Origin: an uncultured Amphritea sp.
GTDB lineage: Bacteria; Pseudomonadota; Gammaproteobacteria; Pseudomonadales; Balneatricaceae
Direction of reading: 5' to 3'
Length of the DNA stretch: 64,000 nucleotides
Assembly (NCBI RefSeq): GCF_937127095.1
Contig: NZ_CAKZLP010000060.1
Location: forward strand, 1-64,000
Numbering within the stretch: the first letter of the stretch is position 1; the number at the start of each line of letters is the position of its first letter. Positions 1 through 10,718 of this stretch are shown piece after piece. A program made the position numbers and the translations under genes. The notes under the pieces were generated by a model that ran no database searches, was not told the DNA's origin, and saw only the letters and a program-made list of their open reading frames with translations.

Positions 1-24
1 GGTTTACTGCTTCCTTTTCGGGAT

Positions 25-624
25 TTAAGACAAAACAACGAAGTTAGACCGCATTTGGTAACTTAATCGCAGGTTCCCTAGGCACTCGTTTTGTGATTGT
101 GCGACAGCATATTGACCAAACCATAACTCTCCGTCATCACTTATATACACAGAAGATACGAGCATGTGATCACTCACTTCAGGCTGATCGCCAGGAATGC
201 CTAACTCGAGCACCTCTATCCGTTCTGGTTCAGAGCCTGTCTCATCAGCAACCAGGGTCGCCTTAGACATTGCAGTACCGAAATCTAGGCAAACACGTAT
301 CTTGGTTTCTTCGATAGGATATTTCAAGACATCGAGCTTAACAGATGGATGTGAAGTAATTTCGTTAGGATGCTCTTTCACTACGTCAGCCAGCGATTCT
401 TCGAATTTCGTTTCCTCGGCAGAACTCGTTTTGCTAGTCTCTTCTATATCAGGCTCAGGTATTATAAAAGCAACTTCTGAGCTATCGAGAGATATGATCG
501 CTAGTTGCAGAGAGGACAACTCCTTAGACGTTAACAAGCCAGGTAAAGTGTATCGTCCACGATCATCCTCAACGATGCGCTCTAGCAGATTGCTAATAAT
601 GACCTTTGCTTCCACTGCTTTCAT
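25..624 (-). pseudogene. Truncated Hsp70/actin-fold ATPase (N-terminal fragment)
   Basis: 199 aa ORF; VRVCLDFGTAMSKATLV resembles the phosphate-1 motif of the Hsp70/actin fold, followed by SSVYISDDGELWFGQYAVAQ. The frame closes far short of a full Hsp70-like domain. Confidence 0.55.
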
Positions 625-636
625 GACTACTTCTCC

Positions 637-2082
637 TTAGTCTTTAATCGGCTCAACCCACGCTTTCACGAGTGTTTTGATCCGCCCTGAAAAGTCTTTT
701 TGAACCCCTTCTCGAACCACCTTGACCATACGAACACCAGATTGATGTCCACCAAGCATGTCATGTTCCATAGCGTTATATTCGATCCGAGCCCCCTTTA
801 TATCAGTGAGCTGAAGTTTGCGCATGCGCGCAAGTTGTTTGGCTATACGGTCAATATTGACGTACCCGTTGGCAGCGCTCTTTACAGACGCGGCTAGCAC
901 TGGCTCAGAAATACCCAGAATAGGTACTACAGCACTATTGAGCTTTGCCATTGGGGCTTGAGCTCCGGATACTTCGATCATCAAGGAGCCTATTTGCTGG
1001 TCGACAGAAACATCGACCTTATGTTCTGGAGATCCCTCTTCCCTTTTCTTCTTCCCGCCTGATGCCCACCAATCACGTATGCCAGGATCGATGTCTTGTG
1101 CCAGCTCAAGTCGCTTTTTGAGAGGTAGACTAATGTTGCTTCTACTGCCATAAACCTCAGACAAAAGTGAGAGAAAGGCATCGTCGGTCTTATTTTGTCG
1201 AGCTAGTACAAGAACCGTTTCAAGGAGGCACTCTCGCAGGCCAACAACCTGAGCCGAGCGCCGAATATAAGTATCCCAAATGGAGCGCCCTAGAACACGT
1301 TTGAGTACGCTTAGAACAGAGTAAGATTCAGACAACAACGCGAATGAAAAACGAAGCTGAATTACTCTCAGAAGTAGCTCTAAAACGGCATCGGCGATGT
1401 CACCGAACACTTGATCTTCGATACTATCGCGCGTTAGCTGTAGCGTGGAAACCAGCTCAGCAAGTTGAGGGCCTGGTGATGCTCCGCATTCTCCTTTCCA
1501 TTCGTTACAAACTTCAACGAGGGATATCAGAATACGTCGGACACGTTTTGCACGAGATTCAGGGTTCTCAATCAATGAGAGTGACTTGACATACAGAGCC
1601 AGAGAAGAGAAGAAATGCGATAGTGTTCCGCTTTCTCTCAGTGCCGCCTTCAAAAGCTCCTTTCGTGCTTTCTCAGCCGTATCAGTATTGATTGCCTCAA
1701 AAAAGCAGTATTCTGTTACCCAGTTCGCTGACATATTACTGATAGTAAGTGCAGCATAATAGCGTTCATCGCCATCAGCCAAAACATCTAAAGAAACCGG
1801 TGATTTATCACGAAATAACTGTTGTGCACCATTTAAAACGGTTTCAGAGCGTTTGCGGGCCACGTTTGCAAGACGTCCCAACATTGCCAAAGCCAACAAC
1901 CTATCAGCATCTGAAACCAAAGCTGAGCGTTCCAGAATAGAATCGACAAGGACTTTAAGTTTATCTCCATCAATTGCGGCATGAATACTTCGCTCTGCCA
2001 TCAGCTTTGTTAGCCTGTTATTGAGCTGTTTAATATCCTGTGCCGAAACCAATGACTCTAACAACTCACTTTCTGAATTCAT
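637..2082 (-). CDS. Uncharacterised BREX-adjacent protein with possible GrpE-like C-terminal region
   Basis: 481 aa ORF, 12 bp from the Hsp70-like ORF. The C-terminus (GARIEYNAMEHDMLGGHQSGVRMVKVVREGVQKDFSGRIKTLVKAWVEP) is reminiscent of the GrpE C-terminal beta domain. Confidence 0.6.
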   Translation of the reverse strand: MNSESELLESLVSAQDIKQLNNRLTKLMAERSIHAAIDGDKLKVLVDSILERSALVSDADRLLALAMLGRLANVARKRSETVLNGAQQLFRDKSPVSLDVLADGDERYYAALTISNMSANWVTEYCFFEAINTDTAEKARKELLKAALRESGTLSHFFSSLALYVKSLSLIENPESRAKRVRRILISLVEVCNEWKGECGASPGPQLAELVSTLQLTRDSIEDQVFGDIADAVLELLLRVIQLRFSFALLSESYSVLSVLKRVLGRSIWDTYIRRSAQVVGLRECLLETVLVLARQNKTDDAFLSLLSEVYGSRSNISLPLKKRLELAQDIDPGIRDWWASGGKKKREEGSPEHKVDVSVDQQIGSLMIEVSGAQAPMAKLNSAVVPILGISEPVLAASVKSAANGYVNIDRIAKQLARMRKLQLTDIKGARIEYNAMEHDMLGGHQSGVRMVKVVREGVQKDFSGRIKTLVKAWVEPIKD

Positions 2083-2149
2083 TTCCCCTCCCTGATCCGT
2101 GCTTTTATCGATGAAAATGTCGATACGGACTCTTTGCGAGCTATTTCCT

Positions 2150-4228
2150 TTACGTTTTGAAAATATCTACTTTAGTTTCCAAACACTTTCGTAGTGATAA
2201 ATCATTAACCCCTACGCTAAACCAAGTATCAGGCTTTTGAAAGAAGTCTAATCCACGGCCAATTTTCACTGTCCATCCATTATCGATACGAATTTCCCGA
2301 TCATGTAAGTTTTCGTTCACCTTGATATCCAATTCAACATCCAGTTCCAACAGGCTTTGCTTAACGTCTTGAAGGCGTTCGGCCATTTCCTGTACGTTTG
2401 TCTGATCGTCGTAACTGGTAATCAGCTGGATTTTCTTCACCGTAGGCTGTTTTAAGATCGTCTCACAGAAGCGAATGAAATTTTGTACCTGGTGGGTTGC
2501 ACGAATATAGGGATCTTCAATCACAACTGACTTCGCACCTGCAAGGTACGGCACAATGATGGACTCATAACTGTAACCAGTGGAATCATAGGTGATCGTG
2601 TAGTGCTGCTCTTTAAGCTCGGGAAGTACTGGTTCAAAAGCCACAGAAGTATCTTGAGCTGCTACTGGCTGTTCAGGTGCTACTTGAGTCGAGGGGGCCG
2701 CTTCAGGCTTATGGCTTTCACCTTCGTCAAGCGTCGTTGAACTAACACCGGGTTTATTCGGATTAAGTGTGGCCTCTGCTCCAATGCTTTCAGGGCAACT
2801 AACTACGACTTCCTTACCTGCAGTATTAAAGAACGATAATCCAATATTTATGAACTCATCATCGGGTTTACGCTTGTTCATTTGTTCTTTAACGCGGCGG
2901 CGACCTTCTATTGCATACACTACATATTCTTCAAATTCCTCATCCGAGCATTGTCCATGAGGGTGAAGCATTTTTAGAAAAGCAGCCACAGTCTTTTTGA
3001 TGCCCTTCTCGTCTCGACCTTCAACACATCCACCCAATTTAATGCGCTTATTTGCTTCCTCGTAGCGATTGGTATGTTTTAATTGGTAGTGAAAAGCTTC
3101 AGCTAAGTAATCTGTTATAAACCCGTAGTTATCCGTTAGAAATTCAGAGCTGTTTTTTGGCATTTCCCAGCCCGGCATGTACATACAGAAGCGATCCATA
3201 ACAGCTAAATCAAACTCCTTAGGTAACGGCTGAAACAAATCGTACTCGGTGGAATTAACCACCTGTTTCACACCCAGATCGAGATTACCGATGAAAGCCA
3301 TACTGGCATCGGCAATAACTTCAGCACCACGGGAAAAACGTCCATTAGCCATAAAGTCTTTCATGATCTGAATGGTATCCGGGTCTTTTACACGCATATT
3401 GCCAACTTCATCAAAGGCGATGGTATCCCAGTACCCTACTAGGCCTACTTTTCTCCTGGCATTGTTGTAAAACAAAGATGCGCTGCTGGTCTGACCGCCG
3501 GAAATCAACGTGGAGTAAGGGGAGAATTCACTGTAAAAATAAGACTTACCCGTCCCCCTGGGCCCTAACTCTATAAAGTTGTAATTTGCCTCTACTAGGG
3601 ATGCCAGTCGCGCTAAGAAATGAAACTTAACCCGCTTAGTAAGTTTGGTTGGCTCCAGGCCAACAGAACGCATAACGATATCCAGCCATTCATTACGGCT
3701 GTAACTCGCCCGCTTTTCACAATATGCGTCATAGTCAAAACGACTTAACTGAATGGGTCGAAGATCTTCTATGTAGAAAGCATAGTCGTCTTCTTCAATC
3801 TCATTATGACAAAGAGTCACTTCCGCCCAAATACCGCCTTCCAGCAGGCGGTCATTGTTTTTATAGAATTTTTCACCAATGGCAATACGTTGTGAGTTGA
3901 AGTTCTCTAGGCTTGCCCAATGACGCTTCTCCTTCTCTACATAGCGCACATGTACTTTATCGATAAACTTATGGCGACCTTTGGTGGCTACTTTTGATTG
4001 AGCAGCATTGGCTTCATCAGGCCGCACATAGTTGTCGTTAAGAGTTTCTAGAACGGCACTTAAGCCTTCCTGAATTTCATCTTCGTCATCGCTGGCACAA
4101 AAACGCGCTAACAAAAACTCCAGCACAAAGGTCGGTACGTTAGTGCCCTTTTTGATACGGTGTAAGAGATCCTTTCTTACCGCCTTACCTTCAAAATGTT
4201 CGAGTAACTTTTCGTCTAGTGCGTCCAT
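2150..4228 (-). CDS. brxL: BREX protein BrxL (Lon-like, AAA+ domain)
   Basis: 692 aa; Walker A-like FIELGPRGTGKSYFYSEFSPYSTLISGG; directly downstream of pglZ as in type I BREX. Confidence 0.9.
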   Translation of the reverse strand: MDALDEKLLEHFEGKAVRKDLLHRIKKGTNVPTFVLEFLLARFCASDDEDEIQEGLSAVLETLNDNYVRPDEANAAQSKVATKGRHKFIDKVHVRYVEKEKRHWASLENFNSQRIAIGEKFYKNNDRLLEGGIWAEVTLCHNEIEEDDYAFYIEDLRPIQLSRFDYDAYCEKRASYSRNEWLDIVMRSVGLEPTKLTKRVKFHFLARLASLVEANYNFIELGPRGTGKSYFYSEFSPYSTLISGGQTSSASLFYNNARRKVGLVGYWDTIAFDEVGNMRVKDPDTIQIMKDFMANGRFSRGAEVIADASMAFIGNLDLGVKQVVNSTEYDLFQPLPKEFDLAVMDRFCMYMPGWEMPKNSSEFLTDNYGFITDYLAEAFHYQLKHTNRYEEANKRIKLGGCVEGRDEKGIKKTVAAFLKMLHPHGQCSDEEFEEYVVYAIEGRRRVKEQMNKRKPDDEFINIGLSFFNTAGKEVVVSCPESIGAEATLNPNKPGVSSTTLDEGESHKPEAAPSTQVAPEQPVAAQDTSVAFEPVLPELKEQHYTITYDSTGYSYESIIVPYLAGAKSVVIEDPYIRATHQVQNFIRFCETILKQPTVKKIQLITSYDDQTNVQEMAERLQDVKQSLLELDVELDIKVNENLHDREIRIDNGWTVKIGRGLDFFQKPDTWFSVGVNDLSLRKCLETKVDIFKT

Positions 4229-4231
4229 AAG

Positions 4232-6733
4232 CTACATATCCAAATAATTTGTTTTGAGTTTAATGTGCGTAAATTCGGCCAACGTGTTTGGATTAAGTGC
4301 TTTGATCGTAAACACACCCTCGAAATCATCATCCATAATGATAGTAATTTTCTGGCTATCACCACACTGCAAGCTCACTGTACGAGTTGCAGCATTAACT
4401 ACACCACCAATCTTCGCTTCTCCAATGACATCACCGGCGTCACTGTGTGCTTCTAGTAAGATCTCAGGTTGAGCAAACATATCATCACTGGTGACAGACA
4501 GCTCAACCACGGGCCGGCGGGACGTGATAACTTTAGCGCCATTTTTGTAACTCAAAGACACAACGGCTTGCTGCGCGACTTTGGTCTGCCCTTTCAATTT
4601 CACTTCCATCACCGGCACCACGCATTCTTGCAAGGATGCGCCACCGTGAAAATAGAGTTTACCTTTGCTGTAAGCCGCCATGGTGCTGGGGCCTGCCAGA
4701 TGACTGTAATCTCCTTTGATGCCCGCTTTACTAGCAGGTATTACAAAATGATGATGGTCAGCATTACCACTACCGAGCGCGATACGCTCATGGGTGAGGT
4801 ACCAATCTCCGGCAGGTTTAGGGCAGACATCCCCCTCTGTTGCTTGGCGGTTCATAAAGAAGCCATGGTCAGTAGCGATGACTACGTGATTAAAGCCCTG
4901 GCTTTGCAACATGCTGATCGCCACACGTAGGTTCTTTAATTCTCGTAGAATGACACTGGGGGCTGTTTTAGGCGTATTTTCAAATTGGGTATCAATCTCA
5001 ACACTACGCAACACGGCCAGTTCTACTGACTTTTTAAACTTGTGGTTATTATCGATAAAGTCATCGGCACGCATTTGAGCAAAACGGCTACCAAAGCGCT
5101 TTTCAAAAACACCCATACGTTGTGGTACCGTGCTTACCGGTATTTCACCTAACATAGGCGCCATGCCAGCATCGCCCTTTTTAATAGACAACTCTTTACC
5201 TGCACCAGGTAACAGACTGGCCATACCGATTAAGGTAATACTCGGCAAACAAGCATAAGCCGGTTTTAAGGTAATTTCGAATTCATCCTTGAGTTGTTTT
5301 TCCAGCTCCAGGCCCAGTTCAAAACGTAAAGCGTCTACCATTAAATAGGCTACACGCTGTCCACTGGTTTGCAGCTTGGGGGCAACTATCTCATCGAAAA
5401 CATCTGCATTGTATAACCGCCCTTGAGGTGGCCAACCGGTATCGGCCAACTGTTTGGTAAAGAGAATTTGTACTTTCTCTGCAAGCTTACGGTATTCGTG
5501 GCGGGCCTTATCGATCACAGGTGTTAGTAAACCCTGGGCATCCCAATAGTCGGTGACCGCCTGTTCAAACTCGCGCTGCAATCGATCAGCTTCGCGCAAG
5601 CTGGTGAGGTAATAATCCAGCAACGCCGCTTGGCTGCCACTGTGCTCTGGCAGCTCACGCAATAAGTCGCTACAAGATTCAATTAAGCTTTTAGCCGCCG
5701 CCACCAAATCCCACTGGGTTTCATTCTCACCGCGATTACTCCATATAGAGGCTTTACGCTGAGATAGAATATCGTTCAAACTATTCAGATCATTGGATTC
5801 AATGGCTTTGATCGCCACTTGCAAGAAGGTACGCTCTTCAAAGGGAAAGGTATCCCTAGCTCCTAAATCGTCAACAGATTGGCAAATCTGCTCTAGGTTT
5901 AAATCCCGCTCAATCTGTTCGGCATAGTGAATATAATCTTCCTGTTTACGCAGATCTTGGCGAAGGCCATCACACAAAATTTCGATAATAGGTTTAGCGG
6001 CAGAATGGGCTTTGGGCACACCCGCCAAACTCTCGGGTAATTCGCCGGGCAGATCAAACACAAATTCACTGAACAGGACAAAACGCCACAACTCTTCGCT
6101 GATGCTTTTCCATTTCTTACCACGAGTAGTGAGCGTTAAACCCAACACCTGATCGAACAGCTGCTTAGCTTCAGCCGCCCAGGCTTCATTGCTATGCAAT
6201 TCAGCTTTTTGCTTCTCATCGGGCACCATCAATGCGCTGACAATTTCCGGGGAAGATTCAACTTTAAGTAATGCACGCAGGGTAGGCCACTGCAAACCAC
6301 CACCAATACCATTAATCACAGCAAAGCTTGGATTTGAGTCTTGTTCGAATGCCTTTCTCACTTCAGTTTGATGATCCGGCTTGGCTTTTAAACAAAGGTT
6401 TAAATAGCTATCGCCATCACCATTTGGGAAGCCCTCACCGCAGGCACTGTAAACACTGAAAGGGTCTTTCTGTTTATCTTCGTCTGTAACAGGCATACCA
6501 GTCGGTACGTAAATCAGTAACTTTTGACCTCCCTGGCCAAAACTAGCCAGGGTTTGCAATGCTTGCTCACGGCTTTCGATACTAGATTCTGATGTATCAA
6601 CTATAGTTAAGGCCGCTGACGCCATCGATAAACAGATATCGCGATAGCAATGTCCAGCGTCGTAAACCACTAATACACGTTGATCCAGTCGCTTTTCGAA
6701 TACTTGAGTTGAAAGGTATTTTTCAATATCCAT
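4232..6733 (-). CDS. pglZ: BREX phosphatase-like protein PglZ
   Basis: 833 aa; VAYLMVDALRFELGLELEKQL and VVIATDHGFFM, typical of the PglZ alkaline-phosphatase-like fold. Confidence 0.92.
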   Translation of the reverse strand: MDIEKYLSTQVFEKRLDQRVLVVYDAGHCYRDICLSMASAALTIVDTSESSIESREQALQTLASFGQGGQKLLIYVPTGMPVTDEDKQKDPFSVYSACGEGFPNGDGDSYLNLCLKAKPDHQTEVRKAFEQDSNPSFAVINGIGGGLQWPTLRALLKVESSPEIVSALMVPDEKQKAELHSNEAWAAEAKQLFDQVLGLTLTTRGKKWKSISEELWRFVLFSEFVFDLPGELPESLAGVPKAHSAAKPIIEILCDGLRQDLRKQEDYIHYAEQIERDLNLEQICQSVDDLGARDTFPFEERTFLQVAIKAIESNDLNSLNDILSQRKASIWSNRGENETQWDLVAAAKSLIESCSDLLRELPEHSGSQAALLDYYLTSLREADRLQREFEQAVTDYWDAQGLLTPVIDKARHEYRKLAEKVQILFTKQLADTGWPPQGRLYNADVFDEIVAPKLQTSGQRVAYLMVDALRFELGLELEKQLKDEFEITLKPAYACLPSITLIGMASLLPGAGKELSIKKGDAGMAPMLGEIPVSTVPQRMGVFEKRFGSRFAQMRADDFIDNNHKFKKSVELAVLRSVEIDTQFENTPKTAPSVILRELKNLRVAISMLQSQGFNHVVIATDHGFFMNRQATEGDVCPKPAGDWYLTHERIALGSGNADHHHFVIPASKAGIKGDYSHLAGPSTMAAYSKGKLYFHGGASLQECVVPVMEVKLKGQTKVAQQAVVSLSYKNGAKVITSRRPVVELSVTSDDMFAQPEILLEAHSDAGDVIGEAKIGGVVNAATRTVSLQCGDSQKITIIMDDDFEGVFTIKALNPNTLAEFTHIKLKTNYLDM

Positions 6734-6742
6734 GTTAGCGAC

Positions 6743-9700
6743 TTATCCTTGTGCGATCTTATTTTTGATATAGGCATCAAGTTCAGCCTCAGTCATTTCT
6801 TTAGGTTGCCACTTTAGCTTAGTGCCTTTTCCTCTTGCTCCGGACACCTCGATCTCTTCCCAAAGATCATCTTCTACTCCATGAGAAATAGCCATACTCC
6901 GATCCTCAAAACAACGCTCAAGCACTCGATTAGGCCAAAAATTGAACGCCATTTTAGACCAATCATATTTACCGTCTTCAAGATCTTTCCACACAGCATG
7001 CAAGTTATCTTTCCATGCAGTAAGTTGAAAGTGCTTAAACAAAGGAGCAGCACACAACAGCACGCCATCGTCAAAATTTGGTTTATAAACACCCGCCAAT
7101 AATTCCAAGCCATCTTTGAAATCTTTTAGCTCCACCTCAAGGGCAATTAAATCAGAAAGCCTTCTCTCTTCTTCCCCTCCCTTACTTTCCATCTTCCTTA
7201 AAAGATTTACTTCTTTTACAACACTTTCAATCTTTGGTTCCAGTAAGTTATTAATGCAAAAATAAAGCGTTTGAGAATTAATGCGCGGATAATACACCCA
7301 TAAAGTGTAGCTACTGGACTTTGTACTTAATGGCCAATATATAGGTGCAGATCTTTTGCTCAGGCTGTATTTTTTTAGATGATATGCAAAAAATCCATTT
7401 GGTTTCTGAATGAAAGACTGAACATTTGATATGCCTGCCCGCTCAAACTCCTCCGACGGATCATTTTTGCAGTATTTAGATGCTTCGCACATAACAAGAT
7501 CTGACAAGTCTTTGCTTACACCAAATCCCATCTCAATAACTGAAGCCCCTTCATCCACACTTATTAGGTTTACTGGGACATCAGGGCAGTCCAACAAGTC
7601 GATGATCGATTCAGATATATCAGCCCAACGACCAAATACTTTACCAACAAAATAAGATAAAAAATCATATTGGTTGGGCCTATATTTCATTAAAGTCGAC
7701 CTGATTGCGCCCTCGAACCTCTCCTTCCATTTGCTCAGCCCAGCATCAGGAAATGAATAAATACTTAGAGAAATTCTGTCAATATCTTTATAGCCCGATA
7801 TCAAGCTCTCTATCGCAAGATCGAACTGACATTGATATTCCTCCAATTGCTTATCAAAGGACTCATTACTTCTGATAATACCTACAAAATACCGCGATGT
7901 TTCTGAAGCAGAAAAACAATTCCTAACAACACTGACTAACTTCTTAGATATTTCAGATAATTCATCCCCCATAAACTTGGGAATTATTGGCAAAGGCGTA
8001 GGTGAAATCACGCCGGCTTGATACAGGGATGCGCTATCCATCCTGCCAAGCCTAGTTGAAATTATTTCATTGACCACAGAAGAATTAAGCAACGCTAATA
8101 TAGAAAACAGGTCAAGATCATCACTTACGTATATTCCCATTCCAGCTACACCGGGGATTGTATTGCGAGGCATAATACCTGGCGAGAACCGGCTGGTTCT
8201 ATACGAAAATGTATACCCTTCCTTCATGTAGTAAGTCGAATTCCTAGTTACTGAAGATTTATGTGATGAAACCTCATGTCCTTTATTCGCCCAAAACACT
8301 TTCAAATGAACATCTGAACAAAAAGGGCTATTATCACCCCCCTTAGAATACGGAACCCAGCTAGGTTTTGAGTCCACTTCAAACCAAGTTCGAACAAACC
8401 TAAAGTCATCACCAGACTGTAAACCGACTTTAACATTAATCCCGCTTTCACTTAGGGAGGGGTTATTGTTTATCGCTTTAAATAATTTACGGTGCAGCCA
8501 ATATGAGAATGGGAAAGCATTTAGAGATAAAAAGCTTCTGGCATCAAGAAGATAGACATCCTCGCTCTTCCGAGTACCATCAAAGCCAACAAGCGAATTA
8601 ATATTTTTTGAAAACAGCGAGTCTTCGATGTTATCGCTATTCTCAAGTACATACATACTCGTTTCAACCATAGCGTCATCAAGTACTCCAGCCCCCAGCT
8701 CCACCCAACTAGAAACTGAGGCATTATTCAAAATATACTCTCGCCAATTCTTAGTAGTTACCCCAAAAAAAATCGCTCTCGATGAAATACATCCGAGTCG
8801 CCCACCCTCAAACTGCATCGAGAGGCATCGCTCAACAAATGACGAGCTAATCTCGTGCCCTCCAGATGTAAATTCACTATCAGCAATGACCTTGTGACGC
8901 TCAGAAAACTCACCAAATGGTGGATTCATCAACACCACGTCATATTTCTTCCTACACAGATCAATAAAAGCAAATCCCTTTGCAGCATCGGCAGCAAACA
9001 AACGTTTTTGACCTAAACCAGACCCTGTAGCGGCTTCTGCGTAAAGCTCAAGTTGCGAAAGTATTAATTGCTCCGCTTCTCCCCAGAAATTTTCGCTAAC
9101 ATCACCAAAGTTGTAATAACGCTTACCTTCACGCACTTCCCATTTATTACCACTAAACAAGCCACCTTGAACTTCCAGTACTTTTTCGTCTTTTTGAGAT
9201 TTGGCATCATCGATAGCCACTTGAATTTCTTCTTCTATCTTTAAAAGTGTTCCTGCCTCACCTGCCAGTTGCATTTTATCGAAGATTTCTTCTACTAACT
9301 GCCCTAAGACTCGTGGCTGAATTTGGCTTGTGAATTCTTTTAGAAGTTGCGTTTCACCCGGCATAGGCTCGGCACAGACAATGTTAGAGCGTTGAATTTT
9401 CGGTCGTTGGTTAGGTTTAATCGCATTATCAGACCATGACTTTTGTGCACGAAGCCAAAGGGAAAGGCCTGCAATTTGCGCTGCACGGGGATCGATATCC
9501 ACACCATGGATATTGTGCTCGATGATTAAGCGAGGAACATCAGCTAAATAATTCTCTTTTGATGAGTAGGCCTCGTGAAGTGCATCCTTTGGTACAGCGC
9601 CCTCTTCAATAAAGAATATTCCTCTACCTTTTTCCGCTTCAATATCCCAAGCTTCTGTGTAAATCTGCTCGAAGAGGTCGAATGCATAAAGGCCAAAATG

Positions 9701-10705
9701 CATTGAACCACAGGCCGGATCGAGCATTCTAATATCACGGGGATCTTTGATTGGACGATGCTCTATATAAACCGTTTGTTGAAGTAACTCTGCCTGGCTA
9801 AGCTCGGCTGTATCTTGCTCATCCTGCTTTGGTGCTTGTTCGCCGACCTTGAGAAACATCTCATTGGGGCGTCGCACAAGGTACTGGCAGCTATCTACCA
9901 ATGCCGTATTGCCCTGAGTCATTTCATACCAGATTCTCCCTAAGGTATTATCGGTAAGAAATTCCACAACGTATCGGGGGGTAAAGAATTGGTTACGAAC
10001 AGCAAGCTCACGACTATTACGTGGCGCTTGCGATTCGTCGCGCATTTTTTTGCGTTCTTCTTTAGAATTAAAGTATTGATAAATCCAGCCAACTGTCTCA
10101 TCTTCAGCCCAAAGCATTTCAAGTTCGGCGTGATTAATCAGACCCAGCAACTCCAACAGTACGGTTTCACGGGGGAATAAACGACCTTGATTAGAATAAC
10201 GATCAAACAATACCGCTAAATCTAAACTCAGCTCATCAAACACACTAAACAGATAGTACTGGTAAGCTTTACCAGTTTCTCCCAGGCTGCTGCCAGCAAT
10301 ACGCTGATATAGCTGAAAACCTTTTGATTGATAGCCCTGGCTAATAGACTCCATCAAAAATTGACGGGCTTCTGCCATACGCAGTGCCGCTAAGCGATTA
10401 AGTACGGTAAAGGCCTGCTCGCGCACAACACGATCGAGTGCTGCTATAACTAGTTTTTTATTTCTGTGCGGCTCGGTTTCATGGCTAGCCGCCAGATAGT
10501 GCCCTAATGTATCGCGTAATAAAGTAGCGGTCTGTTGTTCACTGGGGCTTAGCGCCGGTAAAGCACTAAGTTCTGCGATAGCACCCGTGACTGGATCTAA
10601 CCCATAGGTGTTTTGCAACTGCTGGATGAACTCTTCACTCAGTAATTTACGAGCGTCACCAACAAATTTTTGTAAGCGATTTCGGGTTACTTGATCAAAT
10701 GCCAT
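6743..10705 (-). CDS. pglX: BREX adenine-specific DNA methyltransferase PglX (BrxX)
   Basis: 1320 aa; SAM motif LDPACGSMHFGLYAFDLF and catalytic motif NPPFGEFSERH; position between brxC and pglZ. Confidence 0.93.
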   Translation of the reverse strand: MAFDQVTRNRLQKFVGDARKLLSEEFIQQLQNTYGLDPVTGAIAELSALPALSPSEQQTATLLRDTLGHYLAASHETEPHRNKKLVIAALDRVVREQAFTVLNRLAALRMAEARQFLMESISQGYQSKGFQLYQRIAGSSLGETGKAYQYYLFSVFDELSLDLAVLFDRYSNQGRLFPRETVLLELLGLINHAELEMLWAEDETVGWIYQYFNSKEERKKMRDESQAPRNSRELAVRNQFFTPRYVVEFLTDNTLGRIWYEMTQGNTALVDSCQYLVRRPNEMFLKVGEQAPKQDEQDTAELSQAELLQQTVYIEHRPIKDPRDIRMLDPACGSMHFGLYAFDLFEQIYTEAWDIEAEKGRGIFFIEEGAVPKDALHEAYSSKENYLADVPRLIIEHNIHGVDIDPRAAQIAGLSLWLRAQKSWSDNAIKPNQRPKIQRSNIVCAEPMPGETQLLKEFTSQIQPRVLGQLVEEIFDKMQLAGEAGTLLKIEEEIQVAIDDAKSQKDEKVLEVQGGLFSGNKWEVREGKRYYNFGDVSENFWGEAEQLILSQLELYAEAATGSGLGQKRLFAADAAKGFAFIDLCRKKYDVVLMNPPFGEFSERHKVIADSEFTSGGHEISSSFVERCLSMQFEGGRLGCISSRAIFFGVTTKNWREYILNNASVSSWVELGAGVLDDAMVETSMYVLENSDNIEDSLFSKNINSLVGFDGTRKSEDVYLLDARSFLSLNAFPFSYWLHRKLFKAINNNPSLSESGINVKVGLQSGDDFRFVRTWFEVDSKPSWVPYSKGGDNSPFCSDVHLKVFWANKGHEVSSHKSSVTRNSTYYMKEGYTFSYRTSRFSPGIMPRNTIPGVAGMGIYVSDDLDLFSILALLNSSVVNEIISTRLGRMDSASLYQAGVISPTPLPIIPKFMGDELSEISKKLVSVVRNCFSASETSRYFVGIIRSNESFDKQLEEYQCQFDLAIESLISGYKDIDRISLSIYSFPDAGLSKWKERFEGAIRSTLMKYRPNQYDFLSYFVGKVFGRWADISESIIDLLDCPDVPVNLISVDEGASVIEMGFGVSKDLSDLVMCEASKYCKNDPSEEFERAGISNVQSFIQKPNGFFAYHLKKYSLSKRSAPIYWPLSTKSSSYTLWVYYPRINSQTLYFCINNLLEPKIESVVKEVNLLRKMESKGGEEERRLSDLIALEVELKDFKDGLELLAGVYKPNFDDGVLLCAAPLFKHFQLTAWKDNLHAVWKDLEDGKYDWSKMAFNFWPNRVLERCFEDRSMAISHGVEDDLWEEIEVSGARGKGTKLKWQPKEMTEAELDAYIKNKIAQG

Positions 10706-10718
10706 TTTTTTCCCAGCC

